DNA of 64,000 nt from Aquitalea aquatilis. GTDB lineage: Bacteria > Pseudomonadota > Gammaproteobacteria > Burkholderiales > Chromobacteriaceae. Every line of letters begins with the position of its first letter. Position 1 is the first letter of the stretch. The position numbers were made by a program, and so were the translations under genes. Location of the stretch: positions 3,100,001 to 3,164,000 of the forward strand of contig NZ_CP039731.1 in NCBI RefSeq assembly GCF_005155025.1, written 5' to 3'. The notes beneath the pieces were generated by a model. The model ran no database searches, had not been told where the DNA came from, and worked only from the letters and a program-made list of their open reading frames with translations. Positions 43,083 to 52,072 of this stretch are shown here, one piece after another.

Positions 43083-43113
43083 AAAGGGCCGATGCGTATG
43101 CATCGGCCCTTTT
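43083..43113 (-). terminator. Bidirectional terminator between the encapsulin locus and the K+ channel gene
   Basis: AAAGGGCCGATGC, loop GTAT and GCATCGGCCCTTT form a 13-bp stem. It is followed by T on the plus side and by TTCTTC on the minus side, and lies 16 bp after the channel stop codon. Confidence 0.8.
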
Positions 43114-43128
43114 CGTTTGGTGTGTTGC

Positions 43129-44133
43129 TCAGTTGCTGGCTTGCTGGTTGCGGATCAGCAGTAGCGATTCGCCACTGTGCATGATGACTTCCGGGTCTGG
43201 CGAAAACTCCACCTCGCCGGGGCTGCGCTCCAGCGCAATCACCATGGCCTTGCCATCGAAGCCATCCTTGAGAAAGCTGCCCAGCGGCTGGCCTTCCCAG
43301 CGCTCGTCCAGCACATGCACCTGGGCATGGAACTGGTTGGGATAGCGGTGGTGCAGGTGTTCGAAGAAGTGCAGGGTTTCCGGGTGGGCCACGATATTGG
43401 CCATATTCATGCCGCCCAGATGGGACGGGATCACCACATTGTCCGCGCCCACTGCCAATAGCTTCTTGCGCGAGCTTTCGTTTTCCGCCTTGGCCACGGC
43501 CAGTACCGTCGGGTTCAGGCTCTTGGCCGTTACCACCACAAAGGCGTTGTCGGCATCGGCACTCAGGCAGGAAATCAGGGCGCGGGCATGGGTAATGCCG
43601 GCGGCGCTGAGGTTTTCGTCTTCAGAAGCATCGCCGACGATGAAGGGCACATCACGCTCTTGCAGCAGGGCGATATTGGCTTCGTCCTTTTCGATGACGA
43701 CTACCTGATGGCGGGTACCCAGCAATTCTTCCAGCGCGTAGCGCCCGGTATGGCTCAGCCCGCAAATGATGGTGTGCTGGCGCATGCGCGCAATCAGTTT
43801 TTCCATTTTCTTTCGTCTCAGATAAAGCGGCAGGTCGCCCTGAAACAGCATCAGGGTGAGGGAGGAAATGCCATAACCGACCACGCCGGTGCCGAACACG
43901 ATCAGCGCAATGGTGAAATAGCGGCCTTCCAGCGACAGGTTGTGGGTTTCGCCATAGCCGATGGTGGCCAGCGTGATGACGGTCATGAACAGACTGTCGG
44001 AAAAGCTCCAGTCCTCGATCAACATGTAGCCGGAGGTGCCAAACAGCAGGGCGGCAAACACCAGGCTACTGAGGAACACGAGCTTACGCGGGAAACTGTG
44101 GCGCATGGGTGAGGAGGCTTGGAAAAGCGGCAT
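43129..44133 (-). CDS. Potassium channel with RCK (TrkA-N) domain
   Basis: The 334-residue protein has two membrane helices around a pore loop with selectivity filter 'TIGYGE' (near residue 58), then a cytoplasmic RCK domain starting 'HTIICGLSHTGRYALEELL' (Rossmann NAD-binding GxxxxG) with 'VIEKDEANIALL', and a C-terminal TrkA-C-like part. This is the MthK/Kch architecture; such channels let K+ pass under control of ligands bound to the RCK ring. ATG 44133 is used; ATG 44106 is equally open. It is monocistronic. Confidence 0.9.
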   Translation of the reverse strand: MPLFQASSPMRHSFPRKLVFLSSLVFAALLFGTSGYMLIEDWSFSDSLFMTVITLATIGYGETHNLSLEGRYFTIALIVFGTGVVGYGISSLTLMLFQGDLPLYLRRKKMEKLIARMRQHTIICGLSHTGRYALEELLGTRHQVVVIEKDEANIALLQERDVPFIVGDASEDENLSAAGITHARALISCLSADADNAFVVVTAKSLNPTVLAVAKAENESSRKKLLAVGADNVVIPSHLGGMNMANIVAHPETLHFFEHLHHRYPNQFHAQVHVLDERWEGQPLGSFLKDGFDGKAMVIALERSPGEVEFSPDPEVIMHSGESLLLIRNQQASN

Positions 44134-44425
44134 TATAGCTTGCTATCGCAGGATAAATGGATAGTTGTAGCGGAGTATTTTCACCGTGGTTTTCCCTTGG
44201 TTTACAGCAGGGCCGGATCCAGCGGCTCGCCGCCTAGTATTACCGGTAGGTGACATTACGCATTGCGTTCATTATGCAACACTCATAAACTGCTCGGTTT
44301 AAATTAAACGTAAATAGTGATTTCAGGAAAATTGATTTCCAGCGCGGGTGCTGCTGATCCGCACGCAGCTGCCATCAGGCTATGCCGGTTGCACTGGCGC
44401 AAAGATGAAGTCATGAACACACACT

Positions 44426-45397
44426 ATGAAACTGATTGCCACCGGAAAGGCGTTGCCAGAACAGTCGGTCAGCGCTGCCGATCTTGACCTGCGTCTGGGC
44501 TGTCGCCCGGGTGATTGCTTGCGCAAAAGCGGCGTGCATACCCGCTATTTTGCTGGCGAACAGGAGACACAGAGCGCACTGGCCGCGCGTGCCCTGCATG
44601 CGGCCCTGGACCATGCCGGGCTGGGCGTGGGGGATATCAATCTGTTGATTAGCGCATGTGGCATCCCCGAGCAGGCCCTGCCGGGGACAGCCTGTTTCAT
44701 CGCGCATGCCGCCGGCCTGCCCGCGGGAATGGCGGTGTTTGATGTCAATGCCAGCTGTCTGAGCTTTCTGAGTGCCTTGCAGGTGGCCGACAGCCTGCTG
44801 CAAAGCGGCGCCTACCGCCGCATTGCCATTGTTGCTGCCGATCTGGCCTCGCGTGGGCTGGACTGGAGCAATCCCGAAGCCTCGCTGATTTTCGGCGATG
44901 GTGCCGCCGCCGCCATCGTGGAGCGCGGAGAGCCGGGGCAGGGCCTGCGTGCTTTCCGGCTGGCCAGCTATCCGGAAGGGCGGCGCTATTGCGAAATCCG
45001 CGCCGGTGGCACCCAGTGCAATCCGCGCCGGGGGGCGGTGGCCAGCGATTTTCTGTTCAAGATGCAGGGCAAGGCCGTGTTCAAGCTGGCTTCGGAACGC
45101 ATGCCGGCCTTTATCGACGGCCTGCTGGCTGCCACGCCGGGTGGTCTGGACAGCATAGACTGGGTGTTGCCGCATCAGGCCAGCCATCTGGCCATGCAGC
45201 ATATGGCGAAAAAACTCGGCATCGGCCGTGAACGGGTTGTCGATATCTACGCCAGTCACGGTAATCAGGTGGCGGCGTCCTTGCCCACCGTACTGCATGA
45301 GGCCGTAGCCAGCGGGCGGGCCGTGCGCGGCCAGCGTCTGTTGATGCTGGGCACGGCGGCTGGGCTGAGCCTGGGCGGGCTGGTATGGGACTTATGA
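44426..45397 (+). CDS. 3-oxoacyl-ACP synthase III-like ketosynthase, first gene of a lipid pathway
   Basis: The 323-residue thiolase-fold enzyme has a complete KAS III triad: C111 in 'FDVNASCLSF', H250 in 'VLPHQAS' and N280 in 'YASHGNQVAAS'. 'GDGAAAAIVERG' is also a family mark. Such enzymes join an acyl starter to malonyl-ACP (FabH) or two acyl-CoAs (OleA). The extra histidine before Asn ('HGN' in place of the usual 'YGN') is unusual. It is not next to fabD, fabG or acpP, so a housekeeping role is unlikely. It overlaps the following reductase gene by ATGA. Confidence 0.85.
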   Translation: MKLIATGKALPEQSVSAADLDLRLGCRPGDCLRKSGVHTRYFAGEQETQSALAARALHAALDHAGLGVGDINLLISACGIPEQALPGTACFIAHAAGLPAGMAVFDVNASCLSFLSALQVADSLLQSGAYRRIAIVAADLASRGLDWSNPEASLIFGDGAAAAIVERGEPGQGLRAFRLASYPEGRRYCEIRAGGTQCNPRRGAVASDFLFKMQGKAVFKLASERMPAFIDGLLAATPGGLDSIDWVLPHQASHLAMQHMAKKLGIGRERVVDIYASHGNQVAASLPTVLHEAVASGRAVRGQRLLMLGTAAGLSLGGLVWDL

Positions 45398-46428
45398 AAC
45401 AGGTGCTGGTGACCGGTGCAACCGGAGGGCTGGGGCGCAATGCTGTGGCCATGCTACTGCAGCGTGGCTGTCGGGTCCGCGCCACCGGCCGCAAGCTGGA
45501 TATCGGCCGGCAACTGGTGGCGCAGGGGGCGGAGTTCCTGCAGCTGGATCTGGCGCTTGCCACCCGCGCGGAAATGGCCAGTCTGCTGCATGGCATCGAC
45601 ACGGTATGGCATTGTGCCGCCCTGTCTGCCCCCTGGGGAGCAGAGGCCGATTTCATCTCTGCCAATGTGCTGGCCACCGAGCGCCTGCTGCAGGCGGCTG
45701 GCGAGGCAGGCGTTAGCCATTTCGTGCATATTTCCACGCCAGCGCTGTATTTCGATTTTCAGCATCGCTGCCAGATTCCGGAAAGCTATCGCCCGCGGCA
45801 ATATGTCAACGCTTATGCCCGCAGCAAGGCACAGGCCGAGGACAAGGTGCAGCAGGCCGTGGCCCGTTATCCGGGTATGCGCTGCATCATCCTGCGGCCG
45901 CGTGCCATTTTCGGCGAATACGATCAGGTGCTGATCCCTCGCTTGGCGCGCTTGTTGCGCCGTCCGGGGGCGCGGCTGCCCTTGCCGCGAGGCGGCGCGG
46001 TGTTGTTGGACCTGACCTATGTCGGCAACGTCACCCATGCCATGTGGCTGGCCAGTTGTCAGCCCGGTCTGATCAGCGGCGAAGTGTTCAATATCACCAA
46101 TCAGCAGCCAGCCGTGCTCAAGCAAGTGCTGCAACAGCTGTTTGTCGAGGAGCTGGGCTGGCCGATGCGCATCGTCAGCCCGCCTTATCCTGTGCTGCAT
46201 TACGCCAGCCTGGCCTTGCAGTGGCTGTCACGGCTGAATGGGCGTGAGCCGGTTCTCACCCCTTACAGCCTGGGGGCTGTGCATTTCGACATGACGCTGG
46301 ACAACCGTCGCGCCTGCGAACGCCTGGCTTATGTTCCGCCCTACAGCATGCAAGAGGGCATACAGCGTACTGCGGACTGGCTGAGGGAGCAGGGGCTGAG
46401 GGAGCAGGCTGATGGCCAGATTGCATGA
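45394..46428 (+). CDS. NAD(P)-dependent extended SDR (3-beta-HSD / OleD-like) oxidoreductase
   Basis: The 344-residue Rossmann protein has 'VLVTGATGGLGRNAVAML' (TGxxGxxG), 'HISTPALYF' (catalytic Ser/Thr region) and 'YARSK' (YxxxK). 'WHCAALSAPWGAEADF' is typical of the 3-beta-hydroxysteroid-dehydrogenase/OleD group. OleD reduces the 2-alkyl-3-keto acid made by OleA, so it could reduce the product of the ketosynthase encoded just before. ATG 45394 overlaps the ketosynthase stop. It overlaps the next gene by 17 bp. Confidence 0.85.
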   Translation: MKQVLVTGATGGLGRNAVAMLLQRGCRVRATGRKLDIGRQLVAQGAEFLQLDLALATRAEMASLLHGIDTVWHCAALSAPWGAEADFISANVLATERLLQAAGEAGVSHFVHISTPALYFDFQHRCQIPESYRPRQYVNAYARSKAQAEDKVQQAVARYPGMRCIILRPRAIFGEYDQVLIPRLARLLRRPGARLPLPRGGAVLLDLTYVGNVTHAMWLASCQPGLISGEVFNITNQQPAVLKQVLQQLFVEELGWPMRIVSPPYPVLHYASLALQWLSRLNGREPVLTPYSLGAVHFDMTLDNRRACERLAYVPPYSMQEGIQRTADWLREQGLREQADGQIA

Positions 46429-47224
46429 GTTCAGCGTGGGTCATTGTACCCATCCGGCCTGCATGGCGCTCAAAGGGGCAGGGCTGGCCAGCCGCTGCTT
46501 TCCCTCGCGTGCTTATTTGATCGAAACCCGCGACCGCCTGCTGCTGTGGGACACCGGCTATGCCGAGCACTTTCATGCCGCCACGCGCCAGGGTGTCTAT
46601 CGCCTGTATCCGCTGGTGACCCCGGTGACTTTCAATGCGGCAGATGCCTTGTCAAGCCAGCTGCAGGCACGCGGTCTGGCCAGTCGCGATATCCATGCGC
46701 TGGTGTTGTCACACTTTCATGCCGACCATATCGCCGGCCTGCGCGACTTCCCTCAGGCCCAGTTATGGTGCTCGGCCACGGGCTGGCAGGCCGTGCGCGG
46801 TCTGTCTGGGCTTGCCGCATTGCGTCAGGCTTTTCTGCCTGCCTTGCTGCCCGCCGATATCGACAGCCGGCTGCACTTTGTCGAAGCGCTTGAGCTGCTT
46901 GAGCTGCCGGCGGAGCTGGCACCTTTCACCCACGCCCGCGATCTTTCCGGCAGTGGTGAGGTGCTGGTGGTGGACCTGCCCGGCCATGCGCCGGGGCATC
47001 TGGGCGCTTTTGTCCGCACCGAGCAGGGCTGGACCTTGCTGGCCTCGGATGCCGCCTGGGCCCGCGAAGGATTCCAGGACTTGCGCGGTCCTGCCGAGCT
47101 GACTTTCCTGATCCAGCATCAGCGTGCTGCCTACTACCAGACGCTGGGCCGGCTGCATGCCTTGTACCGCAATGGCTTGCATGATATTCGTCTGACACAC
47201 CAGCAAGAGGATGGCCCGGCATGA
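46412..47224 (+). CDS. Metallo-beta-lactamase-fold hydrolase (lactonase/thioesterase-like)
   Basis: The 270-residue protein carries the metal motif HxHxDH as 'LSHFHADHIAGLRD', an aspartate in 'LWDTGYAEHFH', and a later histidine in 'VDLPGHAPGHLGAF', a full two-metal set. The N-terminus 'FSVGHCTHPACMALKG' is not that of glyoxalase II or RNase Z; the closest resemblance is to AHL-lactonase-like hydrolases. In this operon it probably cleaves a thioester or lactone of the pathway intermediate. It overlaps the next gene by ATGA. Confidence 0.8.
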   Translation: MARLHEFSVGHCTHPACMALKGAGLASRCFPSRAYLIETRDRLLLWDTGYAEHFHAATRQGVYRLYPLVTPVTFNAADALSSQLQARGLASRDIHALVLSHFHADHIAGLRDFPQAQLWCSATGWQAVRGLSGLAALRQAFLPALLPADIDSRLHFVEALELLELPAELAPFTHARDLSGSGEVLVVDLPGHAPGHLGAFVRTEQGWTLLASDAAWAREGFQDLRGPAELTFLIQHQRAAYYQTLGRLHALYRNGLHDIRLTHQQEDGPA

Positions 47225-48510
47225 TGCGGCTACTGCGGGTGATGCTGGCCTACTGGCAGGCGCGGCGGCTGCAATTTCACGACCGGGCGGCGCTGGAACG
47301 CTATCAACAGCAGCAATTGGCGGTGTTTTGCCGTCGCCTGCAGCAGCGTAGCCCGTATTTTGCCGCGCTGGGCGACTTGCCGCTGGCGCAATGGCCGCGG
47401 ATGGACAAGGCGCTGATGCTGCAGCATTTCGACCAGATGAACAGCGCTGGCCTGCGGCTGGATGAGGTGATGCAGATCGCCCTGCGTGCTGAACACAGCC
47501 GGGATTTTGTTCCCACCATCGGCCCCTATACCGTGGGGCTGTCCTCCGGCACCACCGCACAGCGGGCGGCCTTTGTGGTGAGTCGGCGCGAGCAGGCGCA
47601 GTGGGCCGGCATCATGCTGGCGCGCGCCTTGCCGGATGGCCTGCTGGCGCGCGAGCGGGTGGCGCTGTTCCTGCGCGCCAACAGTAATCTCTACACCGCC
47701 GTGCGTAGCCGCTGGCTGACGTTTCGCTATTTCGACCTGTTCCGCCCGTTTGCCGAGCATCTGCCCTTGCTGGCCGATTATCAGCCCAGCATCTTGCTGG
47801 CACCGGCCCAGGTCTTGCGCGAACTGGCGCTGGCGCAGCTGCAAGGCCGCATCCGGCTACAGCCCAAGCGGGTGTACTCCATTGCCGAGGTGCTGGAAGC
47901 GCAGGACCGGCAGCTGATCGAACAGGCCTTCGGTGCCGTGCATGAAATCTATCAGGCGACCGAGGGTTTTCTCGCCAGCACCTGTGCCGCCGGGGTGTTG
48001 CATCTGAACGAGGAGTACCTGCATGTCGAACCGGAATGGCTGGATGACGCGCACCGCCGCTTCGTGCCGGTGATTACCGATTTCAGCCGCTATACCCAGC
48101 CCATCGTGCGCTACCGGCTGAACGACGTGCTGCTGGCGCGTGCCACGCCCTGCCCATGCGGGCGGGCCAGCATGGCGCTGGACGGAGTGGAGGGGCGCTG
48201 TGACGACATGCTGCTGCTGCCCGACCGCCACGGGCGGCCACAAACGGTGTTTGCCGACCTGCTTGGCCGTGCGCTGGCCCAGGTCTTGCCGTTTGATGCC
48301 GACTATCGTTTGCGCCAGACCGGTTCCTGCTCACTGACGCTGCATCTGGCGTTGCCGGAGCGGCAGCAGGTGGCCGTGCAGGCGCATCTGGAGCGCGTAC
48401 TGCAAGGCGCTGGCGTTGATGTGGCAGCGTTGCAGTGGCAGCACGAGCAGGCCTTGCCGCCGCTGGATACCAGCCGCAAGCGCCGGCGCATCATCCGGGA
48501 GCAGGCATGA
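47221..48510 (+). CDS. F390-synthetase-related adenylate-forming enzyme
   Basis: The 429-residue protein belongs to the ANL superfamily branch near coenzyme F390 synthetase and phenylacetate-CoA ligase. Motifs: 'VGLSSGTTAQRAAFVVS' (phosphate loop), 'IYQATEGFLAS' (adenine site), 'IVRYRLNDVL', and 'CPCGRASM', a zinc-knuckle-like pair seen in PaaK-type ligases. It should activate a carboxylic acid with ATP. F390 itself is archaeal, so the family name says nothing about substrate; an acyl chain is likely by context. It overlaps the PAP2 gene by ATGA. Confidence 0.82.
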   Translation: MMRLLRVMLAYWQARRLQFHDRAALERYQQQQLAVFCRRLQQRSPYFAALGDLPLAQWPRMDKALMLQHFDQMNSAGLRLDEVMQIALRAEHSRDFVPTIGPYTVGLSSGTTAQRAAFVVSRREQAQWAGIMLARALPDGLLARERVALFLRANSNLYTAVRSRWLTFRYFDLFRPFAEHLPLLADYQPSILLAPAQVLRELALAQLQGRIRLQPKRVYSIAEVLEAQDRQLIEQAFGAVHEIYQATEGFLASTCAAGVLHLNEEYLHVEPEWLDDAHRRFVPVITDFSRYTQPIVRYRLNDVLLARATPCPCGRASMALDGVEGRCDDMLLLPDRHGRPQTVFADLLGRALAQVLPFDADYRLRQTGSCSLTLHLALPERQQVAVQAHLERVLQGAGVDVAALQWQHEQALPPLDTSRKRRRIIREQA

Positions 48511-49127
48511 AGCGGCTGCTGCGCCAATTGCCGCCACGCTTGCGGCATCTGTTGCTGGGCTGGGGCTCGGTGGGCTGCGCTTATACCCTGGGCAGTCTGC
48601 GCAGCGGACCGGCCTGGGTGCTGCCAGAACTGGCCAGTGACCGCTTGCTGGCTTTCGATCCTGCGGCCATCTGGCTGTATCTGTCGTTTTTTCTGCTGGT
48701 TCCCGCTGCCTTTTGGCTGACGCCGCAGCAACGGCTGCGCTGGCTGCAACACGCCATGCAGTTGTCGGCATTGCTGGCCGGCCTGGTTTTCCTGTTGTGG
48801 CCTACCACGCTTGCCTATCCGCTAGTCGTGTCCGCGCCGTCGCACGGCTTGTTGCAGCTTTTGCTGCGCTTCGACACCCCGGGTAACTGTCTGCCGTCCT
48901 TGCATGGCGCACTGACCTGGCTGGCCTTGTGGGCGCTGTGGGATGACCGGCGGCCCTGGCGCAACATGCTGCTATTGCTGTGGGCGCTGGCCATCTTGCT
49001 GGCGGTCATCCAGCTGCGCCGCCATCTGACGCTGGACCTGGGCGCTGGCTTGTTGCTTGGTCTGTTGAGTGGCTGGCTGGCGGCCCGTCCTGTTCTGCAT
49101 TCTTTTTTTCGGTATCGTTGCGCATGA
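48507..49127 (+). CDS. PAP2-superfamily membrane phosphatase/transferase (AUR1-like)
   Basis: The 206-residue protein has about five to six membrane helices with PAP2 motifs 'NCLPSLHGALTW' (PSLH) and 'LRRHLTLDLGAG' (HxxxD). The pattern is nearer inositol-phosphotransferase/AUR1-type PAP2 proteins than the KxxxxxxRP-type lipid phosphatases; a clear first motif is not seen. It may remove phosphate from, or transfer a phospho-head group to, the lipid product. It overlaps both neighbours by ATGA. Confidence 0.72.
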   Translation: MKRLLRQLPPRLRHLLLGWGSVGCAYTLGSLRSGPAWVLPELASDRLLAFDPAAIWLYLSFFLLVPAAFWLTPQQRLRWLQHAMQLSALLAGLVFLLWPTTLAYPLVVSAPSHGLLQLLLRFDTPGNCLPSLHGALTWLALWALWDDRRPWRNMLLLLWALAILLAVIQLRRHLTLDLGAGLLLGLLSGWLAARPVLHSFFRYRCA

Positions 49128-50215
49128 ATGTATTTGCCCTGACTTTTGCCCTGATGCTGGCCATCGTGCTGCTGGAACTGCTGGCCTTGCGCTACTGGCG
49201 CAAGGAGGCCATTCCCTGGCATGAAATCGTGTTCAACCTGAATTCCGGCCATATCCTGATGTGGGCGCTGCGCGGCGTCGAGGTGGCGATGTTTGGCTGG
49301 CTGCTGACCCATGCCAACCTGCATCTGGTGGATCGCTTGCCGCTCTATGCCCAGTGGCTGGTGGCCATCGTCGGCTGGGATCTCAGCTTTTACTGCATGC
49401 ACCGCGCCCATCACCGCTGGCCGCTGCTGTGGGCAGTACATCGCGTGCATCATCAGGGTGAGCATTTCAGCCTGTCGCTGGGCATTCGCAATTCCTGGTA
49501 TTCCTCGCTCACTTCGCTGCTGTTCGTGGCACCGCTGGCGGTGCTGGGCCTGCCGCTGGAGCTGTTTGTCGCTGCTTCCTCGTTTCATTACGCGGTACAG
49601 TTGTACAACCATAATGCCTTTGTCGGCCGTTCCGGCTGGCTGGAGGGGCTGCTGGTGACCCCGGCCGCGCACCGGGTGCATCACGCCACCCATCCGCTTT
49701 ATCTGAACCGCAACTTTGGCGGCACCTTTCTGCTGTGGGACCGCTGCTTCGGCAGTTACCAGCCGCCGCGCGACTATGTGCCGCTGGTGTATGGCGTGCC
49801 GGGCAGTGCCGCGTCCTTCAACCCGCTACTGGCCAGCAATCCCTGGCTGGCGGCCTGGTCGGATCGCTGGTGGCCAGCAAGCAGGGCAGGTGAGGGCTGG
49901 CAGATCAGTGGCCCTTATATTGCCAGCGGTGCGGTGGTGCTGTTTGGCTGGGTGATTTACTACGTGCAGATGGCCGGCGGCTTCTCGCCCTGGCAGCAGT
50001 GGAGCCTGTTTGGCGGCTTGCTGGCCGGTACGCTGGCCCTGGGTGCGATGTCGGATCGGCAGCGGCGTGGCTGGCAGGCATGGCAGGCCCTGGCGCTGGG
50101 GCTGCCCTTGGTTTGTGTGCTACTGGGCCTGCGTGATGCCGCAGCGCTGATACTGTCAGCACTATTGCTGTTGCATGGCGTGTTGGGCTGGCGTCGCGCG
50201 GAGGGAGCGGCATGA
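49124..50215 (+). CDS. Sterol-desaturase-family (fatty-acid hydroxylase) di-iron membrane enzyme
   Basis: The 363-residue protein has several membrane helices and the His clusters of the family: 'CMHRAHHRWPLLWAVHRVHH' (two HxxHH boxes) and 'TPAAHRVHHATHPLY' (third). These bind two irons and hydroxylate or desaturate lipid chains. The C-terminal 100 residues add three further hydrophobic stretches, more than the simplest family members have. It is overlapped by both neighbours, supporting a shared membrane lipid substrate. Confidence 0.85.
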   Translation: MNVFALTFALMLAIVLLELLALRYWRKEAIPWHEIVFNLNSGHILMWALRGVEVAMFGWLLTHANLHLVDRLPLYAQWLVAIVGWDLSFYCMHRAHHRWPLLWAVHRVHHQGEHFSLSLGIRNSWYSSLTSLLFVAPLAVLGLPLELFVAASSFHYAVQLYNHNAFVGRSGWLEGLLVTPAAHRVHHATHPLYLNRNFGGTFLLWDRCFGSYQPPRDYVPLVYGVPGSAASFNPLLASNPWLAAWSDRWWPASRAGEGWQISGPYIASGAVVLFGWVIYYVQMAGGFSPWQQWSLFGGLLAGTLALGAMSDRQRRGWQAWQALALGLPLVCVLLGLRDAAALILSALLLLHGVLGWRRAEGAA

Positions 50216-51291
50216 GTCAGCTGCGTTTTCAGTCTTCCCGGCAACTGGCGTTCCGACTGGCGCTGCAGCAGGCGGCGCAGGACTATCTGGCCACCCAGGG
50301 TGGTCACCGCTACGCCGGACTTGGCATTGCCGGCAAGGCGGCAGTGCTGGGCGGCTTGAGCCTCTACTGTTATTGGCAGGCCTTGCATGCCACGCACGCG
50401 GGTAGCTTTGCCGCAGCCTACATCGCCGCATTTGTGCTGGCCATGCTGCTGGCGATGAACAGCCTGCATGATGCTGCGCATGGTGCGGTGTTCCGTTCTG
50501 CCGGCCTCAATCGCTTGCTGGCACGGCTGACCAGCCTGCCGATGGGGGTGGATGCCGACATCTGGACCCGTCGTCATGTTCATCTGCACCATACCTACCC
50601 CAATGTCGAAGAATACGATCTGGACATCGAGCCCAATCCCTTCTTGCGGCAGACGCCGTTCCAGGCCTGGGCCGTGCAGTATCGCTGGCAGCATCGCTAC
50701 TGGCCGCTGATTGCTGCCTTGTCCTTGCCTTATCTGTGCTGGTATGGCGACTGGCTCGACTGGTTGGGCAGGAGCAAGCTGCGGCTGCGTGATGCACGGC
50801 CTATCAATACGCCACATTTTCTGGCCAGCAAGGCCGCCCATGTGCTGCTGGCGCTGGGGCTGCCGTTGTGGCTGCTGCAGGGCAGCGCCATTGGCTGGGG
50901 CACGGTGCTGCTGTGTTATGTGGCCGGGCAGATGCTGGCTTCCTGTTTTCTGGTGGCCATGATTCTTGGCACGCACTGGGCTGATGTGGCGTTTTTCCAG
51001 CCGGATGCTGACGGCCGCTTGCCGCATACCTGGCATGAGCACCAGTTTCTCACCTGTTGCGACTGGCTGCCGGCACCTGCCTGGCTTGGCGGCTTGCTTG
51101 GCGGACTGCATCTGCACCTGACCCATCACCTGTTTCCGGCCTACAGCCATCGCCACTATCCGGCGCTGGCCCGCATCGTGCAGCAGCAGGCGGCGGCACA
51201 TGGCCTGCCTTATCGCTGCCTCAGTTATCCGCAGCTATGGCGGGCGCAGCAGCGCTTTCTGCGTGCGATGGGGGCGAAGCCGCACGCATGA
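50212..51291 (+). CDS. Fatty-acid desaturase, last gene of the lipid operon
   Basis: The 359-residue membrane protein has the three desaturase His boxes: 'LHDAAHGAVF' (HDxxH), 'RRHVHLHHTYPN' (HxxHH) and 'LHLTHHLFPAYSHRHY' (HxxHH). They place it in the acyl-lipid desaturase/ketolase group of membrane di-iron enzymes. It probably introduces a double bond in the operon product or its acyl chain. No terminator is obvious in the 140 bp that follow. Confidence 0.87.
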   Translation: MSQLRFQSSRQLAFRLALQQAAQDYLATQGGHRYAGLGIAGKAAVLGGLSLYCYWQALHATHAGSFAAAYIAAFVLAMLLAMNSLHDAAHGAVFRSAGLNRLLARLTSLPMGVDADIWTRRHVHLHHTYPNVEEYDLDIEPNPFLRQTPFQAWAVQYRWQHRYWPLIAALSLPYLCWYGDWLDWLGRSKLRLRDARPINTPHFLASKAAHVLLALGLPLWLLQGSAIGWGTVLLCYVAGQMLASCFLVAMILGTHWADVAFFQPDADGRLPHTWHEHQFLTCCDWLPAPAWLGGLLGGLHLHLTHHLFPAYSHRHYPALARIVQQQAAAHGLPYRCLSYPQLWRAQQRFLRAMGAKPHA

Positions 51292-51433
51292 GCGCATAGC
51301 GCAGCGGCCCGGCGGTTTTTGTGTGCAGATGTGTAGCAGGGTGGGGCGGGCAATAGTTCTTCACACTGTTTTACAAGCGGTTACCTGCCATTGATTAATC
51401 TGGACTGGTATCAACGCACTGGAGGTCCAGTCC

Positions 51434-51850
51434 ATGAAAACCCGAATCCTGATCCCCGCGCTGCTGGCGCTTTCCTTCACCGGCATGGCTTATGCCGATT
51501 CTTCTGCCATTCTGGGTGGTGCACTTGGCGGTGCGGTGGGTGCTGCCGTCGGCCAATCCATCGGCGGCCGTAACGGTGCCATCATCGGCGGCGCGGTGGG
51601 CGGCAGCGTTGGTACCGCGCTGGCCTACCAGCGTGATGACTACCGCGACTACCGGCCGGCGCCGGCCCCGGTGCCGGTTTACCAGCCGGTGACCTATGTT
51701 GCCCCCGTGCGCTATGTCGAGCCGCCGCGCTATCCGCACTGGCATGAGGACCGGCACGGGCAATACCGCGACTGGCATGATCGCGAATGGCATGACCGTG
51801 GCTGGCATGGCCGCGACGGGCGCGATGGCTATTATCGTCACGGCGATTGA
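51434..51850 (+). CDS. Exported glycine-zipper protein with Trp/His/Asp-rich tail
   Basis: The 138-residue protein has a signal peptide (cleavage near 'GMAYA-DSS'), a glycine-zipper membrane-like segment ('GGALGGAVGAAVGQSIGG', 'GAIIGGAVGGSVG'), a Pro/Tyr-rich linker, and a tail of repeated 'DWHDREWHDRGWHGRDG' units that could bind metal. Similar glycine-zipper 2TM proteins sit in the outer membrane or periplasm; function is unknown. TGGAGG at 51419-51424 precedes ATG 51434. A terminator follows. Confidence 0.8.
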   Translation: MKTRILIPALLALSFTGMAYADSSAILGGALGGAVGAAVGQSIGGRNGAIIGGAVGGSVGTALAYQRDDYRDYRPAPAPVPVYQPVTYVAPVRYVEPPRYPHWHEDRHGQYRDWHDREWHDRGWHGRDGRDGYYRHGD

Positions 51851-51871
51851 GTTGTTTTCACTGCAGACCGG

Positions 51872-51894
51872 GCCCTGAGCAATCAGGGCTTTTT
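51872..51894 (+). terminator. Terminator of the glycine-zipper gene
   Basis: GCCCTGA, loop GCAA and TCAGGGC are followed by TTTTT. Confidence 0.85.
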
Positions 51895-52072
51895 CATTTT
51901 GCGCGGCACATGTTTATCTCATCTATCGTGTACAGAGCGACACGATGTCTGCGTTTCCCCGCCCTGGCCTGTACATGCACTGATCTCTGGTCAGCCGATG
52001 GTGGCTGGCTCACACTCTCGCTCCGGTAAGTGATTGCCGACGGTTATCGCTAAGGCTGCCGCGATAAAGTAC

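Noticed and set aside
44426-46428. A complete OleABCD olefin pathway
   Set aside because: An OleD-like SDR and a thiolase-fold enzyme are present, but OleB (alpha/beta hydrolase) is absent and the adenylating enzyme is of the F390/PaaK branch.
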